From Ohtaekwangia koreensis (lineage in GTDB: Bacteria > Bacteroidota > Bacteroidia > Cytophagales > Cyclobacteriaceae), in NCBI RefSeq assembly GCF_900167975.1, contig NZ_FUZU01000002.1:379501-443500 (forward strand): a DNA stretch of 64,000 bases. Reading direction: 5' to 3'. Below are positions 8,446 through 15,675 of the stretch, piece by piece. A program made the position numbers and the translations under genes. How positions within the stretch are numbered: the first letter of the stretch is position 1; each line of letters opens with the position of its first letter. The notes under the pieces are model-generated. The model was not told the DNA's origin, ran no database searches, and saw only the letters and a list, made by a program, of their open reading frames with translations.

Positions 8446-9174
8446 ATGAAAACAACCCGAAGAGAATTTGTGCAGCAAGCCTTCAAAGCTACAACCCTTA
8501 CAGCGCTCGGAACGTCATTGGCCTTTAAGGCTTTTTCAGAAACCACGTCTTCACAGTCCGGTATAATACCAGGATCAGCACTCCAGTTTTCGCAGGTTAG
8601 TCTGCCCTATGCGTATGGAGCATTGGAACCTTCCATTGATGCAACCACGATGGAGATTCATTATACCAAGCATCATACCGCTTATATAAAAAATGTAAAC
8701 GAAGCGATCGCTGCTGATAAAATAACTTTTGAGTCGGAGAAAGATTTTTTTGCCAACGCTTCCAAGTTATCTGCGAAAGCAAGAAACAACGGTGGGGGTG
8801 CATGGAATCATAATTTCTTCTGGCAAGTAATGAAGCCTGGCAGTGCTGCACCTACAGGCAAGGTAGCCGATGCTATCAATGGTTCTTTCGGATCGTTCGA
8901 TAAATTCAAAGAACAATTTACACAGGCAGCGATGACGCGCTTTGGTTCTGGCTGGGCCTGGTTAGTAAAAGATGGAGGCAAACTAAAGATCGGTTCAACG
9001 CCTAACCAGGATAATCCGCTTATGGATGCAAGTGATTTGAAGGGTACCCCGCTACTTGCGTTAGATGTATGGGAGCACGCCTATTATCTCAAGTATCAGA
9101 ATAAACGCAATGAGTATGTTGCTAACTGGTATAATGTTATTAATTGGGATGAAGTAGCAAAACGACTCGCGTAG
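8446..9174 (+). CDS. sodA: superoxide dismutase, Mn-type, Tat-exported
   Basis: A 242-residue Fe/Mn superoxide dismutase that disproportionates superoxide. Metal ligands by family alignment are H72 (MEIHYTKHH), H122 (WNHNFFW), D207 and H211 (DVWEHAYY). Metal-type markers favour Mn: Gly at the position where Fe enzymes carry Gln (NNGGGAWNH), and Gln188 in PNQDNP. Residues 1-31 form a twin-arginine leader (TTRREFV, then ATTLTALGTSLAF), so the protein should be folded first and exported to the periplasm. It is divergent from the 2OG oxygenase, with 109 bp between starts. A strong inverted repeat follows the stop codon. Confidence 0.95.
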   Translation: MKTTRREFVQQAFKATTLTALGTSLAFKAFSETTSSQSGIIPGSALQFSQVSLPYAYGALEPSIDATTMEIHYTKHHTAYIKNVNEAIAADKITFESEKDFFANASKLSAKARNNGGGAWNHNFFWQVMKPGSAAPTGKVADAINGSFGSFDKFKEQFTQAAMTRFGSGWAWLVKDGGKLKIGSTPNQDNPLMDASDLKGTPLLALDVWEHAYYLKYQNKRNEYVANWYNVINWDEVAKRLA

Positions 9175-9185
9175 CGTTTAAAAAT

Positions 9186-9244
9186 ATCCGTCATAACATC
9201 GATTGATCTATATATATAGTAATTCAAGCCTTGTTATGACGGAT
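9186..9244. repeat. 13-bp inverted repeat with central CTATATATATAG
   Basis: ATCCGTCATAACA (9186-9198) is the exact reverse complement of TGTTATGACGGAT (9232-9244). The 33-bp spacer holds a second perfect palindrome, CTATATATATAG (9208-9219). It lies 11 bp after the sodA stop and 11 bp before the next ATG. It could be a terminator, a processing site or a leader hairpin of the downstream gene. There is no classic T-run, only TTATTATT after the second arm. Confidence 0.7.
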
Positions 9245-9255
9245 TTATTATTCTT

Positions 9256-9957
9256 ATGAAGCCTCTCCGAATAGCGATCATTGGTGACTATACCGATAGC
9301 AAACATACACACCGCGCATTGAACGATGCGATCGAACACTGCAGAGGGCACCTGAGTTTTCCCTTCGAAGCAACGTGGGTTGCCACCGATGTAACCCCGG
9401 AACCGGCATCTCTGCCAAAATATACCGATGGCATCTGGATCGCTCCAGGTTCGCCCTATAAAAATGATGAAGCTGTATACCGGATTATACAATGGGCACG
9501 TGAAAATGATTTTCCGATCTTCGGTACCTGCGGCGGTTTTCAGTATATGGTTGTGGAGTACGCTAAAAATATACTCGGAATACAAAATGCCGGTCATGAG
9601 GAGAGCGAACCTGACGCGCCACAACTTGTAATTTCTAAATTAAGCTGTTCATTAAAAGGTCAGCAGGAAGAGGTTATTATTACAGATAAAGAATCGTGGC
9701 TATATACTATATTAAAGAGCGATGTTATTACCGGTTTCTTTAATTGTAACTACGGTGTTAACGCTGCCTATAGAGACAAACTTCAACACCCACCGTTTGT
9801 ATTCACCGCCTTTTCTCGTGATGGAGAAGTACGCGGCTTAGAATTGAAGGGGCATCGATTTTTTAAAGGCACTCTTTTTCAGCCTCCGCTGGATTCCTCT
9901 TTGGAGAAACCCAATGCCCTAATCATGGATTTTTTTCGAAGTGTAAAAAGTCACTAA
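9256..9957 (+). CDS. CTP synthase C-terminal-related amidotransferase-like protein
   Basis: A 233-residue standalone class I glutamine amidotransferase-like protein of the group annotated as CTP synthase C-terminal region-related (seleno)protein. It keeps the nucleophile elbow FGTCGGFQ with Cys92, where some relatives carry selenocysteine. The C-terminal catalytic HPE motif of true amidotransferases is replaced: GTLFQPP has Gln209 and Pro211 where His and Glu belong. No synthetase domain is attached or adjacent. Glutaminase activity by the usual triad is therefore unlikely, and the Cys may serve redox chemistry or another role. It follows sodA at 81 bp and may share its transcript. Confidence 0.85.
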   Translation: MKPLRIAIIGDYTDSKHTHRALNDAIEHCRGHLSFPFEATWVATDVTPEPASLPKYTDGIWIAPGSPYKNDEAVYRIIQWARENDFPIFGTCGGFQYMVVEYAKNILGIQNAGHEESEPDAPQLVISKLSCSLKGQQEEVIITDKESWLYTILKSDVITGFFNCNYGVNAAYRDKLQHPPFVFTAFSRDGEVRGLELKGHRFFKGTLFQPPLDSSLEKPNALIMDFFRSVKSH

Positions 9958-9979
9958 CGGTTGGCGGTTAACCGATATA

Positions 9980-9999
9980 TACTATAAATATTTATAGTA
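9980..9999. repeat. 20-bp perfect AT palindrome at a convergent junction
   Basis: TACTATAAATATTTATAGTA is its own reverse complement. It sits between the stop of the amidotransferase-like gene (9957) and the stop of the convergent STAS-like gene (10013). It is preceded by CGGTTAACCG, a smaller palindrome. A symmetrical termination or protein-binding site is possible, but there are no G/C pairs to make a stable RNA hairpin. Confidence 0.6.
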
Positions 10000-10012
10000 A
10001 TAGGTATATGAT

Positions 10013-10429
10013 TTAAATGCTTTTCAGGTAGGCTTCCATTTTTGCACAATCATGAAATTGTGATATCTGAATGCCCTTCATTGTACGGGAAGATTTGTCC
10101 TTGATGGTATTTGCAGCAATCTTTGAAAAGATATCGGCTTCATTCACAAGCTGAACATGAATCAGATCTTTACCATTGAGATGTTTTACCATACCCGGCA
10201 AAAGATAGTCGACAACCATTTTTTGCGACTCGGTGCTAATAACACCCATCTTCCGAATATCTGCTACAAATTTTACAGTTTGCAGCTTGACGAATGCGTT
10301 TAACAGAGCCATGTTAATCATAACAAATTGCTCATGATTAACAACTTTGTTCGTATACTCCAAGAATAGAGTGTCAAGCGGGGTATCATAATATATTCGT
10401 GCGCTTTGGTTTTCAAAAAGGTTCTGCAT
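10013..10429 (-). CDS. STAS-like small protein, tandem copy A
   Basis: A 138-residue soluble protein of the STAS/SpoIIAA-like type found in Bacteroidota. The start is taken at ATG 10427-10429 (MQNLFENQS), matching its neighbour; a 6-codon longer form from 10447 is possible. Two beta strands (ARIYYDTPLDTLFLEYTNKV) are followed by helices and VKFVADIRKMGVIS, and the C-terminal helix is AKMEAYLKSI. By hand alignment about two thirds of positions equal those of the next gene upstream. The role is unknown. Such proteins are often small partners of signalling systems, but no kinase or phosphatase is adjacent. Confidence 0.8.
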   Translation of the reverse strand: MQNLFENQSARIYYDTPLDTLFLEYTNKVVNHEQFVMINMALLNAFVKLQTVKFVADIRKMGVISTESQKMVVDYLLPGMVKHLNGKDLIHVQLVNEADIFSKIAANTIKDKSSRTMKGIQISQFHDCAKMEAYLKSI

Positions 10430-10471
10430 GCTCAAATGTATCCCCAATATGATATATATACGTATGCTTCT

Positions 10472-10888
10472 CTAAACGCTTCTTAAATATGTTTCCATTT
10501 TAGCGCGATCTGTGAATTGGAGCACCTGAAAGTCTGGAATAGTATTTTGTGAGTTCTCTTTAATTTTATTACCAGCCAGTTTCGCGAAAATTTCAGACGC
10601 ATCCATTAATTGAATAACAACAGGCTTTTTCCCGTTGAGATGTTTTACCATACCTGGCAAAAGATTATCAACAACCCACTTTTGTGACTCGATGCTGATA
10701 ACACCCATCTTCCGAATGTCTGCTACAAATTTTACAGTTTGCAGTTTGCACATTGCGTTTAATACAGCCGTATTAATGACAACAAATTGCTCATGGTTAA
10801 TGACTTTATTTGTGTACTCCAGAAACAGAGTGTCAAGTGTAGCATCAAAGTATACTTGTGCGCTTTCGTTTTCAAAAAATTTTTGCAT
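10472..10888 (-). CDS. STAS-like small protein, tandem copy B
   Basis: A 138-residue paralogue of the gene 42 bp downstream (about 92 of 138 positions identical by eye, with an uninterrupted shared run KLQTVKFVADIRKMGVIS). The start is the ATG at 10886-10888 (MQKFFENES). A TTG two codons earlier is less likely because copy A aligns from this ATG. The C-terminal third (after HLNGK) has diverged most, which suggests that the surface there was re-specialised after duplication. The two probably form one transcript. Function not assigned. Confidence 0.8.
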   Translation of the reverse strand: MQKFFENESAQVYFDATLDTLFLEYTNKVINHEQFVVINTAVLNAMCKLQTVKFVADIRKMGVISIESQKWVVDNLLPGMVKHLNGKKPVVIQLMDASEIFAKLAGNKIKENSQNTIPDFQVLQFTDRAKMETYLRSV

Positions 10889-11283
10889 GTTCAAATTCTT
10901 TTAGTAGAGATCTTGCCATTAAAATAGGGTGCATAGCTACAACAATTTCAGAAGGGAAAAGAGGGGCAATTTTCAGTTAACATACCCTTGTAGGTTGATT
11001 GACGGGGTATATTTATATATAACCAATTACATGGCAAATGATCCCAGCAGACATATTGTTCAGTCTGGTATCTATATCACTGATTGAATGGAATTATCAC
11101 TATATTTTATACCGTCTGAAGGGGTATACTATATACAGAAGGTTGTTAAACCAAATTTTTCTTACACAAATGCGGTTGTCAGCCAGTGGTCCTTCAAATA
11201 CATATATAGCACATGGCTGCGATGGCCTATACAGTTTATATATGAATCCGCCTATATTGTTGATTACCGGTTTGCCGGGATGT
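10889..11283. other. intergenic stretch without a supported gene
   Basis: About 395 bp between STAS-like copy B and the stop of the third STAS-like gene. It is AT-rich with many TATA words. Open frames of 72-101 codons occur on the plus strand, but their composition is low-quality and one runs into the neighbouring gene, so I do not call them. It presumably carries the promoter for copy B on the minus strand. I see no clear -7 element there. Confidence 0.5.
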
Positions 11284-11730
11284 TTACTTATCCGATATGG
11301 ATTTGAATGCTCCACTTTCCACACCGTTCCTCTGCTTTGGTAAAACAACCCACCGAATAGCATCTTGCATTCTGTTGAAGTAAGCATACGACACATCGTT
11401 GTCAGCCTCCGACATCATGTCGTCCATTGACATCTTTGAAAAGATATCTTCCGAAACTATAAAGGAAACTTTAGAATGGCCGACCGCAATTGCCAGGCTT
11501 CGCCATTCTTTTGCAGACCATTGTTGATCCTCTTGAAGAATAATACCAAGATTTATAGCATCATAAACCAACCTTCCTGTTTTGAATTTCTCCATGGCAT
11601 CGATCATGGCCATCAACCCGGTTCTATACTCATCTGAAGTAGGAGCGAGCTTCCAGGTGCCTATCAGAATATGATGTTTGGAATCGTACTCAATAGTCTT
11701 GTAATCGGTATCAAAATAAGTTGTAATCAT
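11284..11730 (-). CDS. STAS-like small protein, divergent third member
   Basis: A 148-residue protein with the same general plan as the tandem pair: an opening beta hairpin (TIEYDSKHHILIGTWKLAP), a helix containing MAMIDAMEKFKTGRLVYDAINLG, then EDQQWSAKEWRSLAIAVG and a strand SKVSFIVSEDIFSKMS. Sequence identity to the pair is low, so this is a fold-level rather than recent relationship. It resembles STAS-like proteins that many Cytophagales carry in several copies. The start is ATG 11728-11730. Its position 395 bp upstream of the pair suggests a loose cluster with separate transcription. Function unknown. Confidence 0.72.
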   Translation of the reverse strand: MITTYFDTDYKTIEYDSKHHILIGTWKLAPTSDEYRTGLMAMIDAMEKFKTGRLVYDAINLGIILQEDQQWSAKEWRSLAIAVGHSKVSFIVSEDIFSKMSMDDMMSEADNDVSYAYFNRMQDAIRWVVLPKQRNGVESGAFKSISDK

Positions 11731-11978
11731 AGGTTAATGCTATTACTGGTAAAGCAGATGTTTTCTTTGCTTACAGCCGCATTCAAATCTCAAGTTAATT
11801 AGCATGATTTGCTATTGATGAAGGGCGTCAAAAAGGTTGGCAGTTAGGATGACAAACTAGTTAGCAGCAAAAAAACATCTATGCATCCGAAATTCAGGCA
11901 TACAATGCGTTGGGCTTATATAAGACCTTCACTTTGTTCAAATAAAATTTCCAGACACAATTCTGATAAAGGGGAATA

Positions 11979-13019
11979 TCAACCAGCACGGTAGAAGTTT
12001 AAACTATCGCCTGCAATGGTTTGCTGTTCAACGAGTGTACCACGATGCCGCGGTGCCGGTATACCTTTTCCGAATTTTTGTGGCGCGATAAAAATACGGG
12101 CCTCGTCCCATAAATCATTTTCTATAAACATGGAAAGTGTAGCAGCACCACCTTCTACAATTACAGATTGAATCTTTTGCTTGTATAGATCAGTCACTAC
12201 ATTCCGGATGAAATCACTTTCATCTACACGGATTAATGAGAGGTTGGTGTGTTCCTCATGCTTCATCACATTATAGCAAATTGTTCTTTGCTTTTTATCG
12301 AATACATGAAGTTTCGTGGAGAGTTTAAGGAAACGATCTAACACAATACGTACAGGATCTCTACCCGACCAATCACGCACATTCAATTGTGGGTTATCGT
12401 ATGCTATTGTACGGGCGCCCGCTAATATTCCATCTTCTTCGCTCCGCCACTTATGCACCAACTGTCGCGCATACTCATTGCTGATCCACTTCGAATCGAA
12501 ATTCTCGCGCGCTATAAATCCATCGGATGTCTCAGCCCATTTTAATATAATATAGGGGCGCTGTTTTTCAATGAATGTGAAGAAACGCTTATTCAATTCA
12601 CGTCCTTGTTTTTCAAGAATACCAGTGACTACCTCTATACCTGCTGCACGTAGCTTCTTTATACCATTGCCTGCTACAAGCGGATTGGAATCCAGATTGG
12701 CCACTACTACTTTCTTTACCTTATGCTCTATTAACATGTCCGCACAAGGAGGCGTTTTACCAGTATGCGAACAAGGTTCAAGGTTCACATATACCGTACT
12801 TTGTGCCAGCATACTTTTGTCTTCAACACTGCGCACAGCATTTACTTCAGCATGTGCCTCGCCATATTTTTTATGCCAGCCTTCGCCTATCATTTTACCA
12901 TCGTGCACAATCACTGAACCTACCAGCGGATTGGGGCTAACGTTTCCTTTGCCGAGCAACGCCAGTTCGAACGTGCGCTGCATAAAAACTTCATCAATAT
13001 GGTGGTCGTGTTTTGTCAT
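11979..13019 (-). CDS. ribD: riboflavin biosynthesis deaminase/reductase RibD
   Basis: A 346-residue bifunctional enzyme performing the second and third steps of riboflavin synthesis. The N-terminal deaminase domain has the zinc motif HAEVNA and PCSHTGKTPPCA. The C-terminal reductase domain begins near residue 155 (ILKWAETSDGFIA) and contains LAGARTIAYDNPQLNVR and VEGGAATLSMF. Length is normal for the fused enzyme. The start is ATG at 13017-13019, 29 bp from the divergent prmC start, an arrangement I recall from other Bacteroidota. No FMN riboswitch is seen in the very short leader. Confidence 0.95.
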   Translation of the reverse strand: MTKHDHHIDEVFMQRTFELALLGKGNVSPNPLVGSVIVHDGKMIGEGWHKKYGEAHAEVNAVRSVEDKSMLAQSTVYVNLEPCSHTGKTPPCADMLIEHKVKKVVVANLDSNPLVAGNGIKKLRAAGIEVVTGILEKQGRELNKRFFTFIEKQRPYIILKWAETSDGFIARENFDSKWISNEYARQLVHKWRSEEDGILAGARTIAYDNPQLNVRDWSGRDPVRIVLDRFLKLSTKLHVFDKKQRTICYNVMKHEEHTNLSLIRVDESDFIRNVVTDLYKQKIQSVIVEGGAATLSMFIENDLWDEARIFIAPQKFGKGIPAPRHRGTLVEQQTIAGDSLNFYRAG

Positions 13020-13048
13020 TGCCTTATACTTGCAAAGATTGCCAAGCT

Positions 13049-13900
13049 ATGAAGAATTCCAAAGCACTCTTTCATGATTTCATCAGCCGGATTACAATTC
13101 CGGAAAGTAATGACGAGATCAAGAGCATAGCACACCTTGTATTTGAAAAGATCATGGGGCTGAGCAAAACCGATATTCTTGCTGAGAAAAGTGTTTTAGC
13201 AGGAACCAATGTAGAGGCACAGCTATATGCGATTGTCCATCGCATCAATCAACATGAACCTATTCAATATATTTTAGAGGAAGCCGAATTCTTTGGAAGA
13301 TACTTCAAGGTTAATGCTTCTGTGTTGATACCTCGCCCTGAAACAGAATTCCTAGTGCAGGAAGTTATAGTATATTCCAAAAAAAAAGCATCACTAAAGA
13401 TTCTTGATATTGGCACGGGGAGTGGTTGTATACCGGTTACACTTGCCAGGGAGTTACGGAACGCTGAGGTATATGCAACGGACATCAGTGATGAGGCTCT
13501 GACTGTGGCGCGCGAAAATGCCGCACGACTGCAGGCAGCAGTAACGTTCATTCACCACGATATACTATCCGAAAAAATTCCGTACAGTGGTATCGATGTC
13601 GTTGTGAGCAACCCTCCCTATATAGCGCAGACAGAAGAAGCAATGATGAGTCCAAATGTACTTCGCTATGAACCGCACCTGGCTTTGTTTGTACCGGATG
13701 ATGATCCGCTTAGATTTTATAAAGCCATCACTACACGCGCTTCAGAAATCCTAAAGCCTGGAGGGCTATTAGCGATGGAGATCAACGAACGATTTGGACA
13801 AGAGGTCGCAGCACTCCTCAATGCAAATCGTTTTGAAAATATTGAGATCGTAAAAGATCTTGATAGTAAAGACAGAATTATAAAAGGAATTTTAATATAG
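13049..13900 (+). CDS. prmC: release factor glutamine methyltransferase
   Basis: A 283-residue class I SAM methyltransferase that methylates the GGQ glutamine of peptide release factors. LIPRPETE lies at 93-100, the SAM loop DIGTGSGC at 120-127 and the catalytic NPPY at 188-191, all characteristic of PrmC/HemK. I chose ATG 13049 (MKNSKALFHDFI); the open frame reaches back to 13013 but that part overlaps ribD. The N-terminal helical domain that binds the release factor is present in full. An rRNA methyltransferase is less likely given the PRPETE/NPPY pair. Confidence 0.95.
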   Translation: MKNSKALFHDFISRITIPESNDEIKSIAHLVFEKIMGLSKTDILAEKSVLAGTNVEAQLYAIVHRINQHEPIQYILEEAEFFGRYFKVNASVLIPRPETEFLVQEVIVYSKKKASLKILDIGTGSGCIPVTLARELRNAEVYATDISDEALTVARENAARLQAAVTFIHHDILSEKIPYSGIDVVVSNPPYIAQTEEAMMSPNVLRYEPHLALFVPDDDPLRFYKAITTRASEILKPGGLLAMEINERFGQEVAALLNANRFENIEIVKDLDSKDRIIKGILI

Positions 13901-13966
13901 TAATAGCGATGATATCGATCAACAGGATTTTTATCAGCGCTATATTCATGAACTAAATATACATCC

Positions 13967-14746
13967 ATGACACTCGTCTCTTTCATTGGATCCGGTAATG
14001 TAGCGTGGCACCTGGCACCTGCTCTCGATAATACTGATTTTGCCGTACGTGAGGTATATAGTCGCAACCCTGCTCATGCATCTGCGCTGGTCGATAAGCT
14101 ATACGAAGCAGAAGTGAAAGCTACACTTGATTTCTCCACCAGCAACTCGCATGTATTCATAATTGCCGTATCCGATGATGCTGTTGAATCAGTCGTGCAG
14201 GAAATTATACTTCCCGAGAACGCTATATTAGTGCATACCTCCGGAAGCCTGCCGCTTGATGTGCTTCGCTATGCCGCTACACCAGATATAGGAGTGTTCT
14301 ATCCGCTGCAAACTTTCAGCAAATCAAAGAAGGTCGATTTCAAAGAAGTGCCGCTCTTCATTGAAAGCGAAAATACGGAGACGGAAAAAATATTAATCTC
14401 CATGGCAAAAGCGATCAGCAAGCACGTGCATAAGATCTCTTCGCAGGAACGGAAGGCTATGCATGTTGCCGCTGTGTTTGCTTCCAACTTTACGAATCAC
14501 ATGCTCACGGTCAGTCAGGAAATTATGAAAGAAAACAAACTCAGTTTTGATTGGCTCAAGCCGCTCATCGCAGAGACAGTCAATAAGAGTTTAACGATAG
14601 GGCCAGAGAATGCTCAAACCGGGCCAGCAAGGCGTGGCGATTTCGAAACACTGGATAAACATATGGAGTTTTTGCAGCAGGACGAATCTGTAGCCGAACT
14701 ATATAAAGTAATTAGCCAGCATATTGTTGACAAGTATCATAGCTGA
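13967..14746 (+). CDS. Rossmann-like/DUF2520 NAD(P)-binding protein
   Basis: A 259-residue protein with an N-terminal nucleotide-binding fold (FIGSGNVAWHLA, 6-17) followed by a DUF2520 helical domain (about 125-250, with AAVFASNFTNHML). This resembles a minimal pyrroline-5-carboxylate reductase or F420-type oxidoreductase. HTSGSLPLDVL and YPLQTFSK are typical of the family. The reaction is unknown. It is 66 bp after prmC on the same strand and probably cotranscribed. Its stop overlaps the stop of the convergent alpha/beta hydrolase by 10 bp. Confidence 0.88.
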   Translation: MTLVSFIGSGNVAWHLAPALDNTDFAVREVYSRNPAHASALVDKLYEAEVKATLDFSTSNSHVFIIAVSDDAVESVVQEIILPENAILVHTSGSLPLDVLRYAATPDIGVFYPLQTFSKSKKVDFKEVPLFIESENTETEKILISMAKAISKHVHKISSQERKAMHVAAVFASNFTNHMLTVSQEIMKENKLSFDWLKPLIAETVNKSLTIGPENAQTGPARRGDFETLDKHMEFLQQDESVAELYKVISQHIVDKYHS

Positions 14747-15675
14747 GCTATAGAACTTAAAAAGGATGTTACATCTTTTCGCCATTGCACTTCATTTTCC
14801 TTTGTATATATATTGTGTCCAACGCCCGGATATACTTTAAGTACTTTCTTGCCCTGGAGATTTTGTGCTATAGCATTGGTTTCCGCTATACCAACACGAT
14901 CATCATCTTCACCAAAAAGCAACAATGTAGGGCAGGTAACTGATTTTGCATAGGTAGCAGGATTATGTGAAAACGCCCAGTAGCCATTTTGCACGCCTCC
15001 CCAAAAGCATAACAACGCCGCCATTGGAAACGTGGGTACATTCATTAGCCTGAAGCGAGCGCATACAGTTTTATACAATGAACCAAAGGGACATTCCAGT
15101 ATAACAGACGACACTGGTAATGTATAGTCATCCATCGCCTTTAATATAGCGGCTGCACCCATTGACGTGCCGAACAAGATGACATTCTTCTCTTCCTTCT
15201 GTATATAATTGAAACAATCGCGCACCTGTATAGCCTCACGATAACCAATGGAAGTGCTGTTACCTTCCGATCCACCGGATCCCGTAAAGTCAACCAGTAC
15301 CGTGGTATAGCCAAGTTTTCTAAATTCCGTTGCCCGTGTAATCAATGAAGATTTCTCTCCGCTATATCCATGAAATAAAATTACGGTGCCCTTTGCATTG
15401 GGAACTTTGATCTTCCAGCATTCCAGGTCGTGCGTGCTGATAACACGAAAAGTCTCATAAGGCTTGGGCGGAAACTCTTTTGTGGTAGGCCGCGGATTAT
15501 CTATACCTGTAAAGAGAAGTCCCGCCTTTGCCAGCGCTGAAAGTTGTTTGGGGTCTTTCGTTCTTGCTTCTGCAGAAGCACCGAAGTGTGTGAATTTATA
15601 GGCATGTTGATAAGCAACGGCATTCAGTACGATAAATACAAGCAGAAATATCCAGCCAAGTTTTCTTCTATTCAT
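14737..15675 (-). CDS. membrane-anchored alpha/beta hydrolase
   Basis: A 312-residue serine hydrolase with an N-terminal transmembrane or signal-anchor segment (WIFLLVFIVLNAVAY, 8-22). The triad is visible: Ser171 in GTSMGA, an Asp in GEDDDR (257-259) and His287 in GVGHN. FHGYSGEK (101-108) forms the oxyanion loop. The family is similar to FrsA/YqkD-type lipases and peptidase S9-like hydrolases; the substrate is unknown. Its start overlaps the end of the upstream beta-lactamase-like gene by 8 bp, which suggests translational coupling and a joint role at the cell envelope. Confidence 0.88.
   Translation of the reverse strand: MNRRKLGWIFLLVFIVLNAVAYQHAYKFTHFGASAEARTKDPKQLSALAKAGLLFTGIDNPRPTTKEFPPKPYETFRVISTHDLECWKIKVPNAKGTVILFHGYSGEKSSLITRATEFRKLGYTTVLVDFTGSGGSEGNSTSIGYREAIQVRDCFNYIQKEEKNVILFGTSMGAAAILKAMDDYTLPVSSVILECPFGSLYKTVCARFRLMNVPTFPMAALLCFWGGVQNGYWAFSHNPATYAKSVTCPTLLLFGEDDDRVGIAETNAIAQNLQGKKVLKVYPGVGHNIYTKENEVQWRKDVTSFLSSIAQL

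Noticed and set aside
8337-8546. N-terminal extension of the 2OG oxygenase frame
   Set aside because: It runs through the sodA start and its translation has no family-like sequence. The ATG at 8336 fits the known N terminus.
11038-11343. Plus-strand frames of 72-101 codons in the STAS-cluster gap
   Set aside because: They overlap one another, the longer one runs into the third STAS-like gene, and neither has a start context, domain or promoter.
12571-13077. 168-codon open frame on the plus strand
   Set aside because: It is antisense to the RibD deaminase domain; the mirrored zinc-motif codons produce it.
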